64,000 nt of DNA from the NCBI GenBank assembly GCA_003094555.1, contig NATW01000118.1, positions 36,885-100,884 of the forward strand, in the 5' to 3' direction. Below are positions 53,939 through 63,849 of this stretch, piece after piece. The stretch's first letter is position 1, and every line of letters starts with the position of its first letter. The stretch is from a gamma proteobacterium symbiont of Ctena orbiculata. Lineage in GTDB: Bacteria > Pseudomonadota > Gammaproteobacteria > Chromatiales > Chromatiaceae. The position numbers and the translations under genes were made by a program. The notes under the pieces were generated by a model. The model was not told the origin of the DNA. It made no database searches and saw nothing but the letters and a program-made list of their open reading frames with translations.

Positions 53939-54964
53939 ATGAAAACGACCACGACTGTTCAGGACACACATATATCACTCGCCCATGGTAACGGTGGGCG
54001 CTACATGCGGGAACTGATCGAATCCCTGTTTGCCCGCTATTTGCAAAACCCCAATCTGGATATCCAGGCGGATGCCGCCCTGCTGCCCGGTTTGACCGAT
54101 GGTGATCTGCTCTTCACCACCGACGGTTTCACTGTCCAACCTCTGGAGTTTCCCGGAGGCGACATTGGATCCCTGGCCGTGCATGGCACGACCAACGACC
54201 TGGCAGTGAGTGGTGCGGTGCCGAAGTATCTGAGTCTCAACGTCTTTATCGAGGAGGGATTCGAGGTCGCCCAGTTACAACGCATCATTCAGAGCATCGC
54301 CGACGCCGCAAGCGCTGTGGATGTCCAAGTGGTTGCCGGGGATACCAAAGTGGTGCGACGTGGCGAAGGCGGTGGGATCTATCTGGCAACAGCGGGTATC
54401 GGAGTGCGTGATCACCACCTGAAGTTGGGGATGAACATGATCAAGCCGGGGGACAGAATATTGGTAAGCGGTCCTGTTGGTGATCACGGGATTGCGGTAA
54501 TGCTCGCCCGGGAACAGTTCGGATTACGGGGGGATGTACAATCCGACGCCGGTTCAGTTCTACCCTTCACTCAGTCCCTGCTCGATATGTCGGGACTACG
54601 CTTCATGCGCGATCCCACCCGCGGTGGTGTCGCGACGGTGGCCCATGAGATCTGCCGCGCCACCGGCATGCAGATCAGACTCGATCAAACCGCCATTCCG
54701 GTACGTGACCCAGTGACTTCAGTATGCGAAATGCTGGGCTATGATCCTCTCTTTCTGGCCTGTGAAGGGCGCGTCGTAGCCGTGGTCGCACCCGAACAGG
54801 CAGACCAGGTCCTGGCGCGTTGGCGAGATCTGCCAGGGGGTGAACTGGCGGCACTGATCGGTGAGACACAACAGGATGATCCCTACGTCATCTTAGAGAC
54901 AGCGTTGGGCGGGGCCCGCATCCTGGAAGAGCTGGAGGATGATCCACTGCCCCGTATCTGTTAG
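53939..54964 (+). CDS. hypE: Hydrogenase maturation protein HypE
   Basis: AIR synthase-like enzyme of 341 residues that dehydrates a thiocarbamoyl group to thiocyanate for the NiFe hydrogenase cyanide ligands. N-terminal HGNGGRYMRELIE, ATP region VVAGDTKVV, MRDPTRGGVATV, and the essential C-terminal Cys in PRIC are all present. No other hyp or hydrogenase gene is in the window after it; the rest may lie elsewhere. Confidence 0.95.
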   Translation: MKTTTTVQDTHISLAHGNGGRYMRELIESLFARYLQNPNLDIQADAALLPGLTDGDLLFTTDGFTVQPLEFPGGDIGSLAVHGTTNDLAVSGAVPKYLSLNVFIEEGFEVAQLQRIIQSIADAASAVDVQVVAGDTKVVRRGEGGGIYLATAGIGVRDHHLKLGMNMIKPGDRILVSGPVGDHGIAVMLAREQFGLRGDVQSDAGSVLPFTQSLLDMSGLRFMRDPTRGGVATVAHEICRATGMQIRLDQTAIPVRDPVTSVCEMLGYDPLFLACEGRVVAVVAPEQADQVLARWRDLPGGELAALIGETQQDDPYVILETALGGARILEELEDDPLPRIC

Positions 54965-55020
54965 CCATGCACGATCAGGTCCGCTAGCGCCATCTTGCAT
55001 GCAGATGGCACTGATCCAAA

Positions 55021-56010
55021 TCAACGCAGGTTGGGTCCGAGTCCCAGTCCGCTGAAGCTGGCCAACACCTCAGCCGCCCCGGCGCCGATATTCCGGGCAA
55101 AGCGCTCCCACACATCCTCTTTCGGGGTGAAATCGACTATCTCCTCTGCACCTATGACCTCCCGGGCCACATAACTGCTGCTGCCGAATTCGTCCACCAG
55201 ACCCATCTCCTTGGCTTTCTCCCCGTTCCAGAAAAGACCGCTGAAGAGCTCCGGGTTGTCCGCAACCTTGAGGCGCTCTCCCCTGCCCTCCTTTACGCTG
55301 TCGATAAACTGCTCATGGAGTTGATCCAGCATCTGCTGGATATGCTCTTTATGGGTCTCATCCAAGGGTGAGAAGGGATCGAGAATACCCTTGTTCTCCC
55401 CCGCGGTCAGCAGGCGTCGCTCTATCCCCAACTCCTGCATGCCATCGACAAAACCGAATCCGTTGATCAATACCCCGATCGAGCCCACGAGACTGCCCTC
55501 GTCCGCATAGATCTTATCCGCCGCGGCGGCGATATAGTAGCCACCGGAGGCACAAATATCCGCAACCACTGCATACACTGGGATCTTGGGATATTTCTCT
55601 CTCAAGCGACTGATCTCACGATTGATATAGCGGGACTGTACCGGACTGCCTCCCGGGGTATTCATCCTCAGGATGACCCCTTTGGTCTTCTTGTCCTCAA
55701 AGGCATTGCGCAGGCCGGTGACGATATTGTCCGCACTCGCCTTGGTCTCCGAGGAGATCAGCCCCTTCACTTCCACCAGGGCGGTGTACTCCTCTGCGGT
55801 GGTTTGCGCCACTTGCAGCTTATCCCCCCAGAGAAACACCCCCAGGATCAGAAACAGATAACCGAAGGTGAGGAGTTTGAAGAAGATCCCCCAGCGACGA
55901 CCGCGACGATTTTCCGTAACGGTCGCCATTACCATCCGGTTCAGCAAATCCCGTTCCCAACGACTGGGTTCGGACTGATTTCTATGCTCTCCATTATTGC
56001 TTTCCGACAT
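55021..56010 (-). CDS. sppA: Signal peptide peptidase SppA (short form)
   Basis: Membrane serine protease of 329 residues. One N-terminal helix (FFKLLTFGYLFLILGVFLWG), then the protease domain with Ser in ADICASGGYYIAAAA and the Lys in the EKAKEMGLVDEFG region, plus LRMNTPGGSPVQS. It digests signal peptide remnants in the membrane. Confidence 0.93.
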   Translation of the reverse strand: MSESNNGEHRNQSEPSRWERDLLNRMVMATVTENRRGRRWGIFFKLLTFGYLFLILGVFLWGDKLQVAQTTAEEYTALVEVKGLISSETKASADNIVTGLRNAFEDKKTKGVILRMNTPGGSPVQSRYINREISRLREKYPKIPVYAVVADICASGGYYIAAAADKIYADEGSLVGSIGVLINGFGFVDGMQELGIERRLLTAGENKGILDPFSPLDETHKEHIQQMLDQLHEQFIDSVKEGRGERLKVADNPELFSGLFWNGEKAKEMGLVDEFGSSSYVAREVIGAEEIVDFTPKEDVWERFARNIGAGAAEVLASFSGLGLGPNLR

Positions 56011-56066
56011 GAGAAATACCCTTTAGCAAATTATAAAAGTTAGATTTTTTAAATCGAACAGTGAGC

Positions 56067-56717
56067 TTAGCCCCTGTTCAGCCAGGCAGGAATCTCCGTA
56101 ACACGATCCACGCAGGCAAGGGGGTTGTGTTTGAGCAAGCGTTCCAGGCTGTGGGTGCCATAGGTCACACCCAACGAGGGTACGCCGGCGTTCACAGCCA
56201 TCTCCAGATCATACTCGGTATCCCCTATCATCAGTGCCTGTCGCGGTTCCACCCCCGTCTGTTCAAGTATCTGATGCAACATTTCCGGATGCGGTTTGGA
56301 AAAGGTCTCGTCGGCACATCGGGTCAGGTGAAAAAACTCGCCCAAGCCGGTGGACTCCAAGGCATAGTCCAACCCTTTGCGGCCTTTTCCGGTGGCAACG
56401 GCAAGCAGGTAACCCTGCTGCAACAGTTCATTGAGCACCTCGCGGGTTCCCTCGAAAAGCTCTGATGGGGTTTCTTTGCGCTTGAAAAAATGGGCCCGAT
56501 AGCGGGCCGCCACTTCCAGATGGAGTCCCTCTCTGCCGCCGGGAAAGAGGGTATTGACGGCTTCCTGCAGTCCAAGCCCGATGATATCTCGAATCGCATC
56601 CTGGCCGGGCAAGGGCAGATTCAGGTCTCGCACCGCAGCTTCGACACACTCAATTATGTGGGCCTCTGAATCCATCAAAGTTCCATCCCAATCAAAGATT
56701 AACAATTCAAACTTCAT
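56067..56717 (-). CDS. HAD-family phosphatase (Gph-like)
   Basis: About 216 residues. HAD motif I FDWDGTLMDSE, motif II AVATGK, motif IV IGDTEYDLEMA. Resembles phosphoglycolate phosphatase, fitting an autotroph, but closely related enzymes sit beside rluC in many gammaproteobacteria without proven substrate. Overlaps rluC by 11 nt. Confidence 0.87.
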   Translation of the reverse strand: MKFELLIFDWDGTLMDSEAHIIECVEAAVRDLNLPLPGQDAIRDIIGLGLQEAVNTLFPGGREGLHLEVAARYRAHFFKRKETPSELFEGTREVLNELLQQGYLLAVATGKGRKGLDYALESTGLGEFFHLTRCADETFSKPHPEMLHQILEQTGVEPRQALMIGDTEYDLEMAVNAGVPSLGVTYGTHSLERLLKHNPLACVDRVTEIPAWLNRG

Positions 56718-57672
56718 CTTTTATCTTAAGCTCATCCAATAGTGCTGTGAGGTCTTGTGGCAGGGGTGCACTGAGCATCAAATCACGGCTCTCCCCAGGC
56801 CAGCGGAAACTGACTTGATGGGCATGCAGAAAGAGCCGCTTCAGACCCATCTCCCGGAAACGCCTGTTGGCGGCATCCTCACCATATTTGCTGTCACCCA
56901 GGACCGGCGAACCCAACCAGGCGCTATGCACACGAATCTGGTGGGTACGGCCGGTAATCAGCTCCACCTCAACCAATGTGGCTTCCTTGAAACGTTGCAG
57001 GCGTTTGTAGCGGGTTTCTGCCGGTTTCCCTTCGGCATCCACCCTGACTACCCTCTCTCCGCCCTGCAAGGTGTTTTTTTTCAAGGGCATATCCACCACC
57101 CGCGACCCTTTGCGCCAACTCCCGGCAAGCAGCGCCAGATACCGCTTATCGACCCGGTTTTCACGTATGAGTTCATGCAGCATGCGTAAGCTGCTGCGAC
57201 GCTTACTGATCATAAGACATCCGGAAGTCTCGCGATCCAATCGATGCACCAACTCCAAATGTCGCTCATCGGGACGTATCAACCGCAGCGCCTCTATGAT
57301 GCCGCTACTCACCCCGCTACCGCCATGCACCGCCATGCCGGAGGGCTTGTTCAGCACCATCAGGCGCTCATCTTCATACACCACGGCCTGCTCCAGGATG
57401 GTGCGCAGCTGCTCTGAGGGACGGGGAGGCGCCTCCGATCTATCTGTACGGACCGGCGGTATCCTGACCAGATCCCCAGCCTGAATCTTATACGGGGCCT
57501 TGACCCTGCCTTTGTTGACCCTGACCTCACCTTTTCTCAGGATACGGTAGATATAGCTCTTCGGTACTCCCTTCAAATGACGCATCAGAAAGTTGTCGAT
57601 TCGCTGACCGGCATATTCCGAGTCCACCTCGACAAACCGGACCGATGGAGAATTCTTTTTTGATTCTGACAT
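56707..57672 (-). CDS. rluC: 23S rRNA pseudouridine synthase RluC
   Basis: About 321 residues: S4 domain (RIDNFLMRHLKGVPKSYIYRILRKGEVRVNKGR) and catalytic domain with HRLDRETSG, where Asp is the nucleophile, and GRTHQIRVHSAWLGSPVLGDSKYG. Lies divergent from rne, the conserved gammaproteobacterial order. Confidence 0.94.
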   Translation of the reverse strand: MSESKKNSPSVRFVEVDSEYAGQRIDNFLMRHLKGVPKSYIYRILRKGEVRVNKGRVKAPYKIQAGDLVRIPPVRTDRSEAPPRPSEQLRTILEQAVVYEDERLMVLNKPSGMAVHGGSGVSSGIIEALRLIRPDERHLELVHRLDRETSGCLMISKRRSSLRMLHELIRENRVDKRYLALLAGSWRKGSRVVDMPLKKNTLQGGERVVRVDAEGKPAETRYKRLQRFKEATLVEVELITGRTHQIRVHSAWLGSPVLGDSKYGEDAANRRFREMGLKRLFLHAHQVSFRWPGESRDLMLSAPLPQDLTALLDELKIKDEV

Positions 57673-58220
57673 TTAGCGTCGATTATTTATGCGTATCGAT
57701 TGATGTTCGGGTTGAAGGTTGCTATATTCACCAACAGTTTTCAGGTACCGGCATGTGGATAGCCATTCATGCCGGTATCCGCGCGGTATGTAACCGCCTG
57801 CTGCCAAATAAATTGCTTTACGGCGCAAGCGGTTATCCAGCCAAGCGCACAGGTGCCCTTTGGATATCTGGCTCTTAATCTGAACCCTCCGCGCCATAGC
57901 AGCTGTCGAGTGTGAGTCCTGTGATGGGACCAGACTCCGGGAATGAAGCCGGGCCAGATTATCTTGGCCATGTTGCTCTCCCATTGCTTTGAGCGCCATT
58001 TTTTCAGTTCGATCAGCAGCCGATCCCAAGCGGCGAACTTTAACAGTTTTTCAGCCATTTGAGCTAGTTTTCTAGCCTGGGATCGAACCCGGTTCCCTGG
58101 GTTCGCGTAGTGATGCTCTATTGTCGTCGAGCAGGAAAGGCTATTGCCTGTTCAATCGATGATGATATCTCCGCGTAGCACCAGGTGAAGACCTTGGATG
58201 GCTGTATGGATACATAAATA
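57673..58220 (+). promoter_or_regulatory. RNase E 5' leader region
   Basis: Long non-coding region upstream of rne, containing hairpins GCTAG-TTTT-CTAGC (near 58060) and GAACCC-...-GGGTTC (near 58085-58105). In gammaproteobacteria the rne leader is a structured target for RNase E autoregulation. A 118-codon minus-strand frame here is judged spurious. Confidence 0.5.
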
Positions 58221-60974
58221 ATGAAGCGTATGTTAATCAACGCAACTCAACCTGAAGAGTTGCGTGTCGCCATCGTTGATGGTCAGAAACTTTTCAATCT
58301 GGATATAGAGGTTCCCGGCCGGGAACAGAAAAAGGCCAACATCTATAAAGGCCGCATCACCCGCGTCGAACCCAGCCTGGAAGCCGCATTTGTCGAATAC
58401 GGTTCCGAGCGTCACGGTTTTCTTCCCCTCAAAGAGATCGCCAGGACCTACTTCTCGGATAAAGCCAAGGCCTCCTCAGGCAGAGTCAATATCCAAGAGG
58501 TGATCAAAGAGGGCCAAGAGGTAATCATCCAGGTCGAGAAGGAGGAGCGCGGCAACAAAGGGGCTGCCCTGACCACATTCATCTCCCTGGCCGGACGCTA
58601 TCTCGTGCTGATGCCGAACAATCCCCGCGCCGGCGGTGTCTCTCGCAGAATCGAGGGTCAGGATCGGACCGAATTGCGCGAGGCCATGAGCGAGCTGCAG
58701 ATCCCCGATGACATGGGATTGATCGTGCGCACTGCCGGGGTCGGCAAGAACAGCGAGGAACTGCAGTGGGATCTGGACTATCTGATCCAGCTGTGGCAGG
58801 CAATTGAACACTCCGCCGAAAAGCCGGCTCCTTTCCTGATCTATCAGGAGAGCAATGTCATCATCCGCTCCATCAGAGACTATCTGCGAGCTGATATCGG
58901 CGAGATCGTCATCGATGACGGTGAAGTCTTCAACCAGGCAGAACGTTTCATCAACCAGGTGATGCCCCAATATGGCAAGAAGCTACGCCATTATGATGAC
59001 GAGGTTCCACTCTTCAGCCGCTATCAGATCGAGAGTCAGATCGAATCCGCATTCCGAAGAGAGGTCAGCCTTCCCTCTGGCGGTGCCATTGTCATCGATC
59101 ACACCGAGGCCCTGACCTCCATCGATATCAACTCCGCCCGAGCCACTAAGGGTGCGGATATCGAGGAGACCGCCCTGAATACCAACCTGGAAGCGGCGGA
59201 TGAGATCGCCCGCCAGTTGCGCCTGCGGGACCTGGGGGGACTTTTTGTCATCGATTTCATCGATATGACCCCCTCACGCAACCAGCGTGAGGTTGAGAAT
59301 CGACTCAAGGAGGCCCTTAAACAGGATCGGGCCCGGGTACAGATCGGCAGAATCTCCCGATTCGGACTGCTGGAGATGTCACGCCAGCGTCTCCGCCCCT
59401 CCCTGGGTGAGGCGAGTGAGCAGGTCTGCCCCCGTTGTAAGGGTCACGGCACCATCCGTGGTGTGGAATCACTCTCCCTCTCTGTGTTGCGCATCATCGA
59501 AGAAGAGGCGATGAAGGAGAATACCGGCCGTATCGTTGCCCAACTCCCGGTGGACATTGCCACTTTTCTGCTGAATGAGAAACGCCAGGCGATTCATGAC
59601 ATCGAAAGACGCCAGACTATCGAAGTGATGCTGGTACCTAACATTCATCTCGACACCCCAAATTACACCCTTGAGCGGGTACGCGTCAGCGACCTGCCCA
59701 CAGGTGATGATGCCATATCGAGCTACAAGATGGTCAGCGACGAAAGTGAACAGACCAGTGTAGAGTTCGGTAAGGCGAAGCAACCGCAAGCTGAAAAACC
59801 TGCGGTTAAATCCATTGCGCCAGCGAGTCCTGCCCCCCAGAGAAGCGAACCTGTGGCCGAGGTGACGGAGAGTGGCGAGGGCGGCTTTTTGAAGAAGATC
59901 TTCGGTATCTTCTCATCAAAGGCAGCTGAGCCTGCCACTGAGGAACCGGTCAAAAAGGAGACTAAGCCCCGCCAGACAGGTAATCGCAACCAATCGACAG
60001 GCGCAGCCAAAGGACGTAAAAGGCCGGCAAGCGGTCGCGGTAAAGGTGGATCCGGTGACAGCAGGCGCGGTGAACGATCGGAGCGTCGTACCCAAGATGC
60101 CGCGACGACCGGCAAACGCAAGCCGCAAAAATCCTCGAAGAAAACAGCTGAAAAACAGTCGCCGGATAACAAGCCCCAGGACAAGAGCAACGCTCAGGCC
60201 GACAAGGGGAACGGAGAAGCACCCAAGCCCAAGGGCTCCCGCCGTGGTCGCCGGGGTGGTCGCAGACGCCGTTCCAGTGCCGAGAAAGGCAGTGAACAGG
60301 TAGCGGCCAACAACCCAGCTGAGGTTGATAACTCAGCCGCAAATAGCGCGAAGGGAGATGAATCCAAGGATGAGGTGAAACAAGCGCCGAAGAAGAGCGA
60401 GGCCAAACCAGAGAACAAGCCTCAGACTGATGCCAAGAAGCCGGCCAGCGCCGCCAAAAAGAGATCGGCAGCAAAGGCCAAGCCGAAACGGGAACGAGGG
60501 TCGCCGGCTGCCAGCAAGGCAACCGCACCTGAAGCGGTGAAGCAGGAGAAGCAGGAGAAGCAGGGTACTGAATCGGGCCCGAAACTGGTACAGATTGAGA
60601 CCAAGCCACAACAGAGAGAAAAGGCGCCTGCCGATGCGAAACCGAAGGTCTCCCCAGCACCCGCCGCGAGCGATGCCCCTAAACCTTCATCGCCGGCGAT
60701 GGAAAAAAAGCCGGCACCAACCGTTGCTCCTGAGAAAAAACCGGAGCCAGTAAAATTACAGCAGGTAGAGACCGCCAGACCCACTGCAAGACCGGTGGCC
60801 AAGCAGACTGAAGCAAAACCTGACCCGACAGCCAGTAAACCGGCCGCGGCTGAGAAGGCCCAGCCAGGCATCCAACCTGCGGCCACGGCTCAAGCGGACA
60901 GTCCGCAAGCAAAGGCCCCGGTTTCCGAGGCCAAGAGCAGCGAGAAAAGTGTCGATAGCGGCAATGGCGAGTGA
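58221..60974 (+). CDS. rne: Ribonuclease E
   Basis: Endoribonuclease of 917 residues and degradosome scaffold. Catalytic half (to about 520): S1 domain near residues 35-125, DNase I-like site with Asp in TSIDINSA and FVIDFIDMT, and Zn-link CPRCKGHG. An amphipathic membrane-targeting segment ([17 protein letters not shown]) is near residue 550. The rest is disordered, Lys/Arg/Pro/Ala-rich ([12 protein letters not shown]...), for RNA and partner binding. Confidence 0.96.
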   Translation: MKRMLINATQPEELRVAIVDGQKLFNLDIEVPGREQKKANIYKGRITRVEPSLEAAFVEYGSERHGFLPLKEIARTYFSDKAKASSGRVNIQEVIKEGQEVIIQVEKEERGNKGAALTTFISLAGRYLVLMPNNPRAGGVSRRIEGQDRTELREAMSELQIPDDMGLIVRTAGVGKNSEELQWDLDYLIQLWQAIEHSAEKPAPFLIYQESNVIIRSIRDYLRADIGEIVIDDGEVFNQAERFINQVMPQYGKKLRHYDDEVPLFSRYQIESQIESAFRREVSLPSGGAIVIDHTEALTSIDINSARATKGADIEETALNTNLEAADEIARQLRLRDLGGLFVIDFIDMTPSRNQREVENRLKEALKQDRARVQIGRISRFGLLEMSRQRLRPSLGEASEQVCPRCKGHGTIRGVESLSLSVLRIIEEEAMKENTGRIVAQLPVDIATFLLNEKRQAIHDIERRQTIEVMLVPNIHLDTPNYTLERVRVSDLPTGDDAISSYKMVSDESEQTSVEFGKAKQPQAEKPAVKSIAPASPAPQRSEPVAEVTESGEGGFLKKIFGIFSSKAAEPATEEPVKKETKPRQTGNRNQSTGAAKGRKRPASGRGKGGSGDSRRGERSERRTQDAATTGKRKPQKSSKKTAEKQSPDNKPQDKSNAQADKGNGEAPKPKGSRRGRRGGRRRRSSAEKGSEQVAANNPAEVDNSAANSAKGDESKDEVKQAPKKSEAKPENKPQTDAKKPASAAKKRSAAKAKPKRERGSPAASKATAPEAVKQEKQEKQGTESGPKLVQIETKPQQREKAPADAKPKVSPAPAASDAPKPSSPAMEKKPAPTVAPEKKPEPVKLQQVETARPTARPVAKQTEAKPDPTASKPAAAEKAQPGIQPAATAQADSPQAKAPVSEAKSSEKSVDSGNGE

Positions 60975-60977
60975 TTG

Positions 60978-61008
60978 AAAAACCTTGCTCCATCTTGATG
61001 GAGCAAGG
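60978..61008 (-). terminator. Terminator of LMW phosphatase gene
   Basis: Perfect 12-bp arms CCTTGCTCCATC / GATGGAGCAAGG with a 2-nt centre; on the minus strand followed by TTTTT. It also ends the convergent rne transcript. Confidence 0.8.
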
Positions 61009-61050
61009 CTCTCCCGGCATTGAATCATGGGCACTGGAAGGTAAGCTGCC

Positions 61051-61542
61051 CTAGGCGAAATGGTGACTCACAATCTGTTCCAAGAGACCACGGGAGGCCT
61101 CTTCCACCAGATCGAATACCCGGTCAAAGCCCGCCACACCGCCATAGTAGGGGTCGGGCACTTCACGTATCGGTTGTTGCGGAGCAAAATCGAGAAACAG
61201 GTGCAACCGCTCCTCCCTACCGGGGGGGCAGAGTGCCTGCAGGTCGGCATAATTGGCCTTGTCCATGGCGACCACATAGTCAAACTGCTCGAAATCCTCC
61301 GCGGTAACGATCCTGGCCCGCAAATCACTCAGATCGAGCCCCCGCTTGAGCGCCGTCTCGCGGGCCCGGCGATCCGGTTTCGAGCCGCTATGATAATCGA
61401 TGGTACCTGCCGAGTCGGTGGCGATGAAATCACTCATACCCTGTTTCTCCACCATATCCCGAAACACCCCCTGGGCCGTGGGTGAGCGGCAGATGTTACC
61501 CATACAAACGAACAGGATGCGAATCTTTTCATTGTCATTCAT
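61051..61542 (-). CDS. Low molecular weight protein tyrosine phosphatase
   Basis: About 163 residues. Active-site loop CMGNICRSP near the N-terminus and general acid Asp in VPDPYYGG. I start at ATG 61542 (MNDNEKIRILFVC...), an in-frame ATG at 61563 adds seven residues. No capsule genes adjoin, so its target is unknown. Confidence 0.92.
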   Translation of the reverse strand: MNDNEKIRILFVCMGNICRSPTAQGVFRDMVEKQGMSDFIATDSAGTIDYHSGSKPDRRARETALKRGLDLSDLRARIVTAEDFEQFDYVVAMDKANYADLQALCPPGREERLHLFLDFAPQQPIREVPDPYYGGVAGFDRVFDLVEEASRGLLEQIVSHHFA

Positions 61543-61670
61543 AGCGTTACTTAAATTACCCATACTTGAAATCCGATATCATGAGTCTCGCGACTCGATT
61601 CGACGCCTATTCTAACCTATCTCTTGCATTCGCATCGCCGGGATTGCACCCCAATGCCAGGCCTTCGTAT

Positions 61671-62534
61671 TCACAGCATCGAACTGAGCCAACCCAAAAG
61701 CAGCAAGCCACTGCTCACTACCAATGCGCCTATCAGCCGTTGTTGCCAATCTTCCCGCTCGGCAAAAAGCAGTATCGAAAGCAGCACTGCCAGGACGATC
61801 CCCGCGTTGGTAAAAGAGACCACATGGGCCGCCGGTAACTCCCCCATGGCCCTCACCACCAAGGCATAGGCAGTACCGATAAAGAGCCCGCCAAACAGCA
61901 CATAGGTGATGGGAGGACGGGCTTGCGGCAACCAACTGTTCGTCTCCAACCGCTGCAGCAGCGACAACCCGATGAATGAGGCTGCATAACCAACACTAAT
62001 AAATCCCAGTTGCTCGGCGAAACCAGTAAGGTACTCAACCGCCAACTTGTCACTCAGGGAATACACGCTGGTGGACAAAGCAGCCAGCGCGGTCCATGGC
62101 AACGCATGACGGGCATCCCCGTGGCGGGATGACGCGGCGAGTATCCACAAGCCAAATACACTGATGCTGATCGCCAACCCCTCCCACAGAGAGACCGTCT
62201 GAGAAAAAAACAGCCAGGACCAAAGCGCGATCAGAATCGGTGAGCTACGCGCCAACGGATAGACCAGAGCCACTGGCGCGTAGTGATAGGCGCGCCTTAA
62301 GGCAATAAAGTACAGGGTGTTGGCTGCCGATGTGGCTAGCAATGCAGCGATCAGTGGGGTTCCCCATATGGCGTTGTTGAGCAGATGCCAGATTGCATAG
62401 GGTCCCAATATCACGAGATGAGCAAGCAATCCCCACCATAGATAGTTGGCCCTGCTATCCACATGCCGGGCCATCAGGTTCCAGGCCACATGCATCAAGA
62501 CGGAAACCCCAATCAGGAGGTAGGGATTATCCAT
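61671..62534 (-). CDS. EamA/DMT-family transporter
   Basis: Ten predicted membrane helices over 287 residues with the two-repeat EamA layout (IALRRAYHYAPVALVYPLARSSPILIALWSWLFF; VVRAMGELPAAHVVSFTNAGIVLAVLLSILLF). Substrate unknown. Its start overlaps the phnP stop by 1 nt, so it may be in the phn operon. Confidence 0.88.
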   Translation of the reverse strand: MDNPYLLIGVSVLMHVAWNLMARHVDSRANYLWWGLLAHLVILGPYAIWHLLNNAIWGTPLIAALLATSAANTLYFIALRRAYHYAPVALVYPLARSSPILIALWSWLFFSQTVSLWEGLAISISVFGLWILAASSRHGDARHALPWTALAALSTSVYSLSDKLAVEYLTGFAEQLGFISVGYAASFIGLSLLQRLETNSWLPQARPPITYVLFGGLFIGTAYALVVRAMGELPAAHVVSFTNAGIVLAVLLSILLFAEREDWQQRLIGALVVSSGLLLLGWLSSML

Positions 62535-63298
62535 CAGGCAGGAATCGGGTATACAGTCATCCCATCTCTACCGATGATAATGTGGGAAGGCAAACAGCCT
62601 TTATTGTTATTAAACCAGATATCGAGATCATGTCCCACATGGGTGAGAATGGTACGCTTAGGTCTCAGCTGCGCATCGATGGCCAATACATCATCGAGAT
62701 TATTATGTCCCATCTCTTCACTGCCAGGCACATAACTGCAGTCGATGACCATTAAATCCAGCTGCAAATCAGTCATGTATGAGGCCGTACGCGGAGACAA
62801 TCCCTTTGTATCCGTCAGATAGGCAATACATTCACCGGCTTGTTTGAATACAAAGCCGAAGGTTGGCTTGGAATGCAGCAATGGGACAGGTGCAATCTCC
62901 ACTTCTCCCAAGCAGAAACTTTCAAATTTCTGTTGTGGGATGAATTCGAGAATGCCTGGATGTTTATAGAGATCCACATAGCCACCCGCGTCGGGTGGCG
63001 TGTAAACCGGAATGGTCTTGCCGATTCCCCAGCGCATGTGGAACAGACCCTGTACATGATCGGGATGGAAATGTGTCAGGAAGATGCCATCGAGTGAGCC
63101 TGCTGGAAACTGCTCACACAGGTTGACTTGACCCGCATCCAATAAAAAACGTTTATCATCAGTCTCTAGCAGTGCACTGCATGGGGTGCGTTGTAAATTA
63201 CGCTCTTTTCTGGCGCGCGCACAATACTCACATTCGCAGCCATATAGGGGCACACCTGCTGCATTCCCAGTTCCAAGCAGAGTCAGCTGCATACGCAT
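62534..63298 (-). CDS. phnP: Phosphoribosyl cyclic phosphodiesterase PhnP
   Basis: Metallo-beta-lactamase protein of 254 residues opening 5-phosphoribosyl 1,2-cyclic phosphate in phosphonate breakdown. Features: GTGNAAGVPLYGCECEYC zinc structural site, catalytic HFHPDHVQG, DCSYVPG and LTHVGHD. Overlaps phnN by 16 nt. Confidence 0.92.
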   Translation of the reverse strand: MRMQLTLLGTGNAAGVPLYGCECEYCARARKERNLQRTPCSALLETDDKRFLLDAGQVNLCEQFPAGSLDGIFLTHFHPDHVQGLFHMRWGIGKTIPVYTPPDAGGYVDLYKHPGILEFIPQQKFESFCLGEVEIAPVPLLHSKPTFGFVFKQAGECIAYLTDTKGLSPRTASYMTDLQLDLMVIDCSYVPGSEEMGHNNLDDVLAIDAQLRPKRTILTHVGHDLDIWFNNNKGCLPSHIIIGRDGMTVYPIPA

Positions 63299-63849
63299 TT
63301 GTTCCTGTCATGGATCAATTTAATCAGGCATTCACCCGCATCCGCCAACACGCCATCGTTGTCGATTTTAGCAAGCCTAGGATGCTGGATAGTCCGCTCC
63401 AGGGCAGTCGCTTGTACGACTCTTGCTTCTATCTCATCACGCTCTTCCCTGCCCCGCGCCACTAGCCGGTCACGCAGTTTTTGGGGTGCAACCGAGACAA
63501 GCACAGGGATCATATTCGGGTAATTACGCAATGCCACGTCAAGATAGGCACGCGAACCATTCACCACCACATGCAAACCCATGGCAAGCCATTGGTTGAT
63601 CTCAACACCGATTCCGTACCATTTATTGTGGCTGTACCACTGTAAGGCAAAACAGCCCATTTGGGCGCGGTTGCTAAACTCCTCTTCACTCAGCGCAATG
63701 TGGTTTTCACCCCCTGCATCCGCAGGCCGGGTAATATAACGATGAGCAAAGGCCACCGCCATCTCAGACCGGATATTCAGGCGCGCATAATTGAGGATGC
63801 TATCCTTGCCCGCACCTGAAGCGCCTATCACATAGAACAATTCAGCCAT
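63283..63849 (-). CDS. phnN: Ribose 1,5-bisphosphokinase PhnN
   Basis: About 188 residues from the ATG at 63849 (MAELFYVIGASGAGKDS). P-loop GASGAGKDS and guanylate kinase-like fold (HRYITRPADAGGENHIALSEEEF). Makes PRPP from ribose 1,5-bisphosphate. The start overlaps the phnM stop; a longer in-frame start at 63894 would lie inside phnM. Confidence 0.92.
   Translation of the reverse strand: MAELFYVIGASGAGKDSILNYARLNIRSEMAVAFAHRYITRPADAGGENHIALSEEEFSNRAQMGCFALQWYSHNKWYGIGVEINQWLAMGLHVVVNGSRAYLDVALRNYPNMIPVLVSVAPQKLRDRLVARGREERDEIEARVVQATALERTIQHPRLAKIDNDGVLADAGECLIKLIHDRNKCVCS

Noticed and set aside
53565..53978. ORFs overlapping the sulfur globule gene in other frames
   Set aside because: They are by-products of the GYGYPGYG-coding repeat; only the frame from 53528 has a signal peptide and ribosome site.
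57673..58029. 118-codon minus-strand ORF upstream of rne
   Set aside because: No ribosome site and no protein-like pattern; the region is the expected rne leader.
58078..58096. T-arm-like sequence (minus strand CCGGGTTCGATCCCAGG) suggesting a tRNA
   Set aside because: The stem has a mismatch and no acceptor, D or anticodon arms can be drawn around it; it lies in the rne leader.
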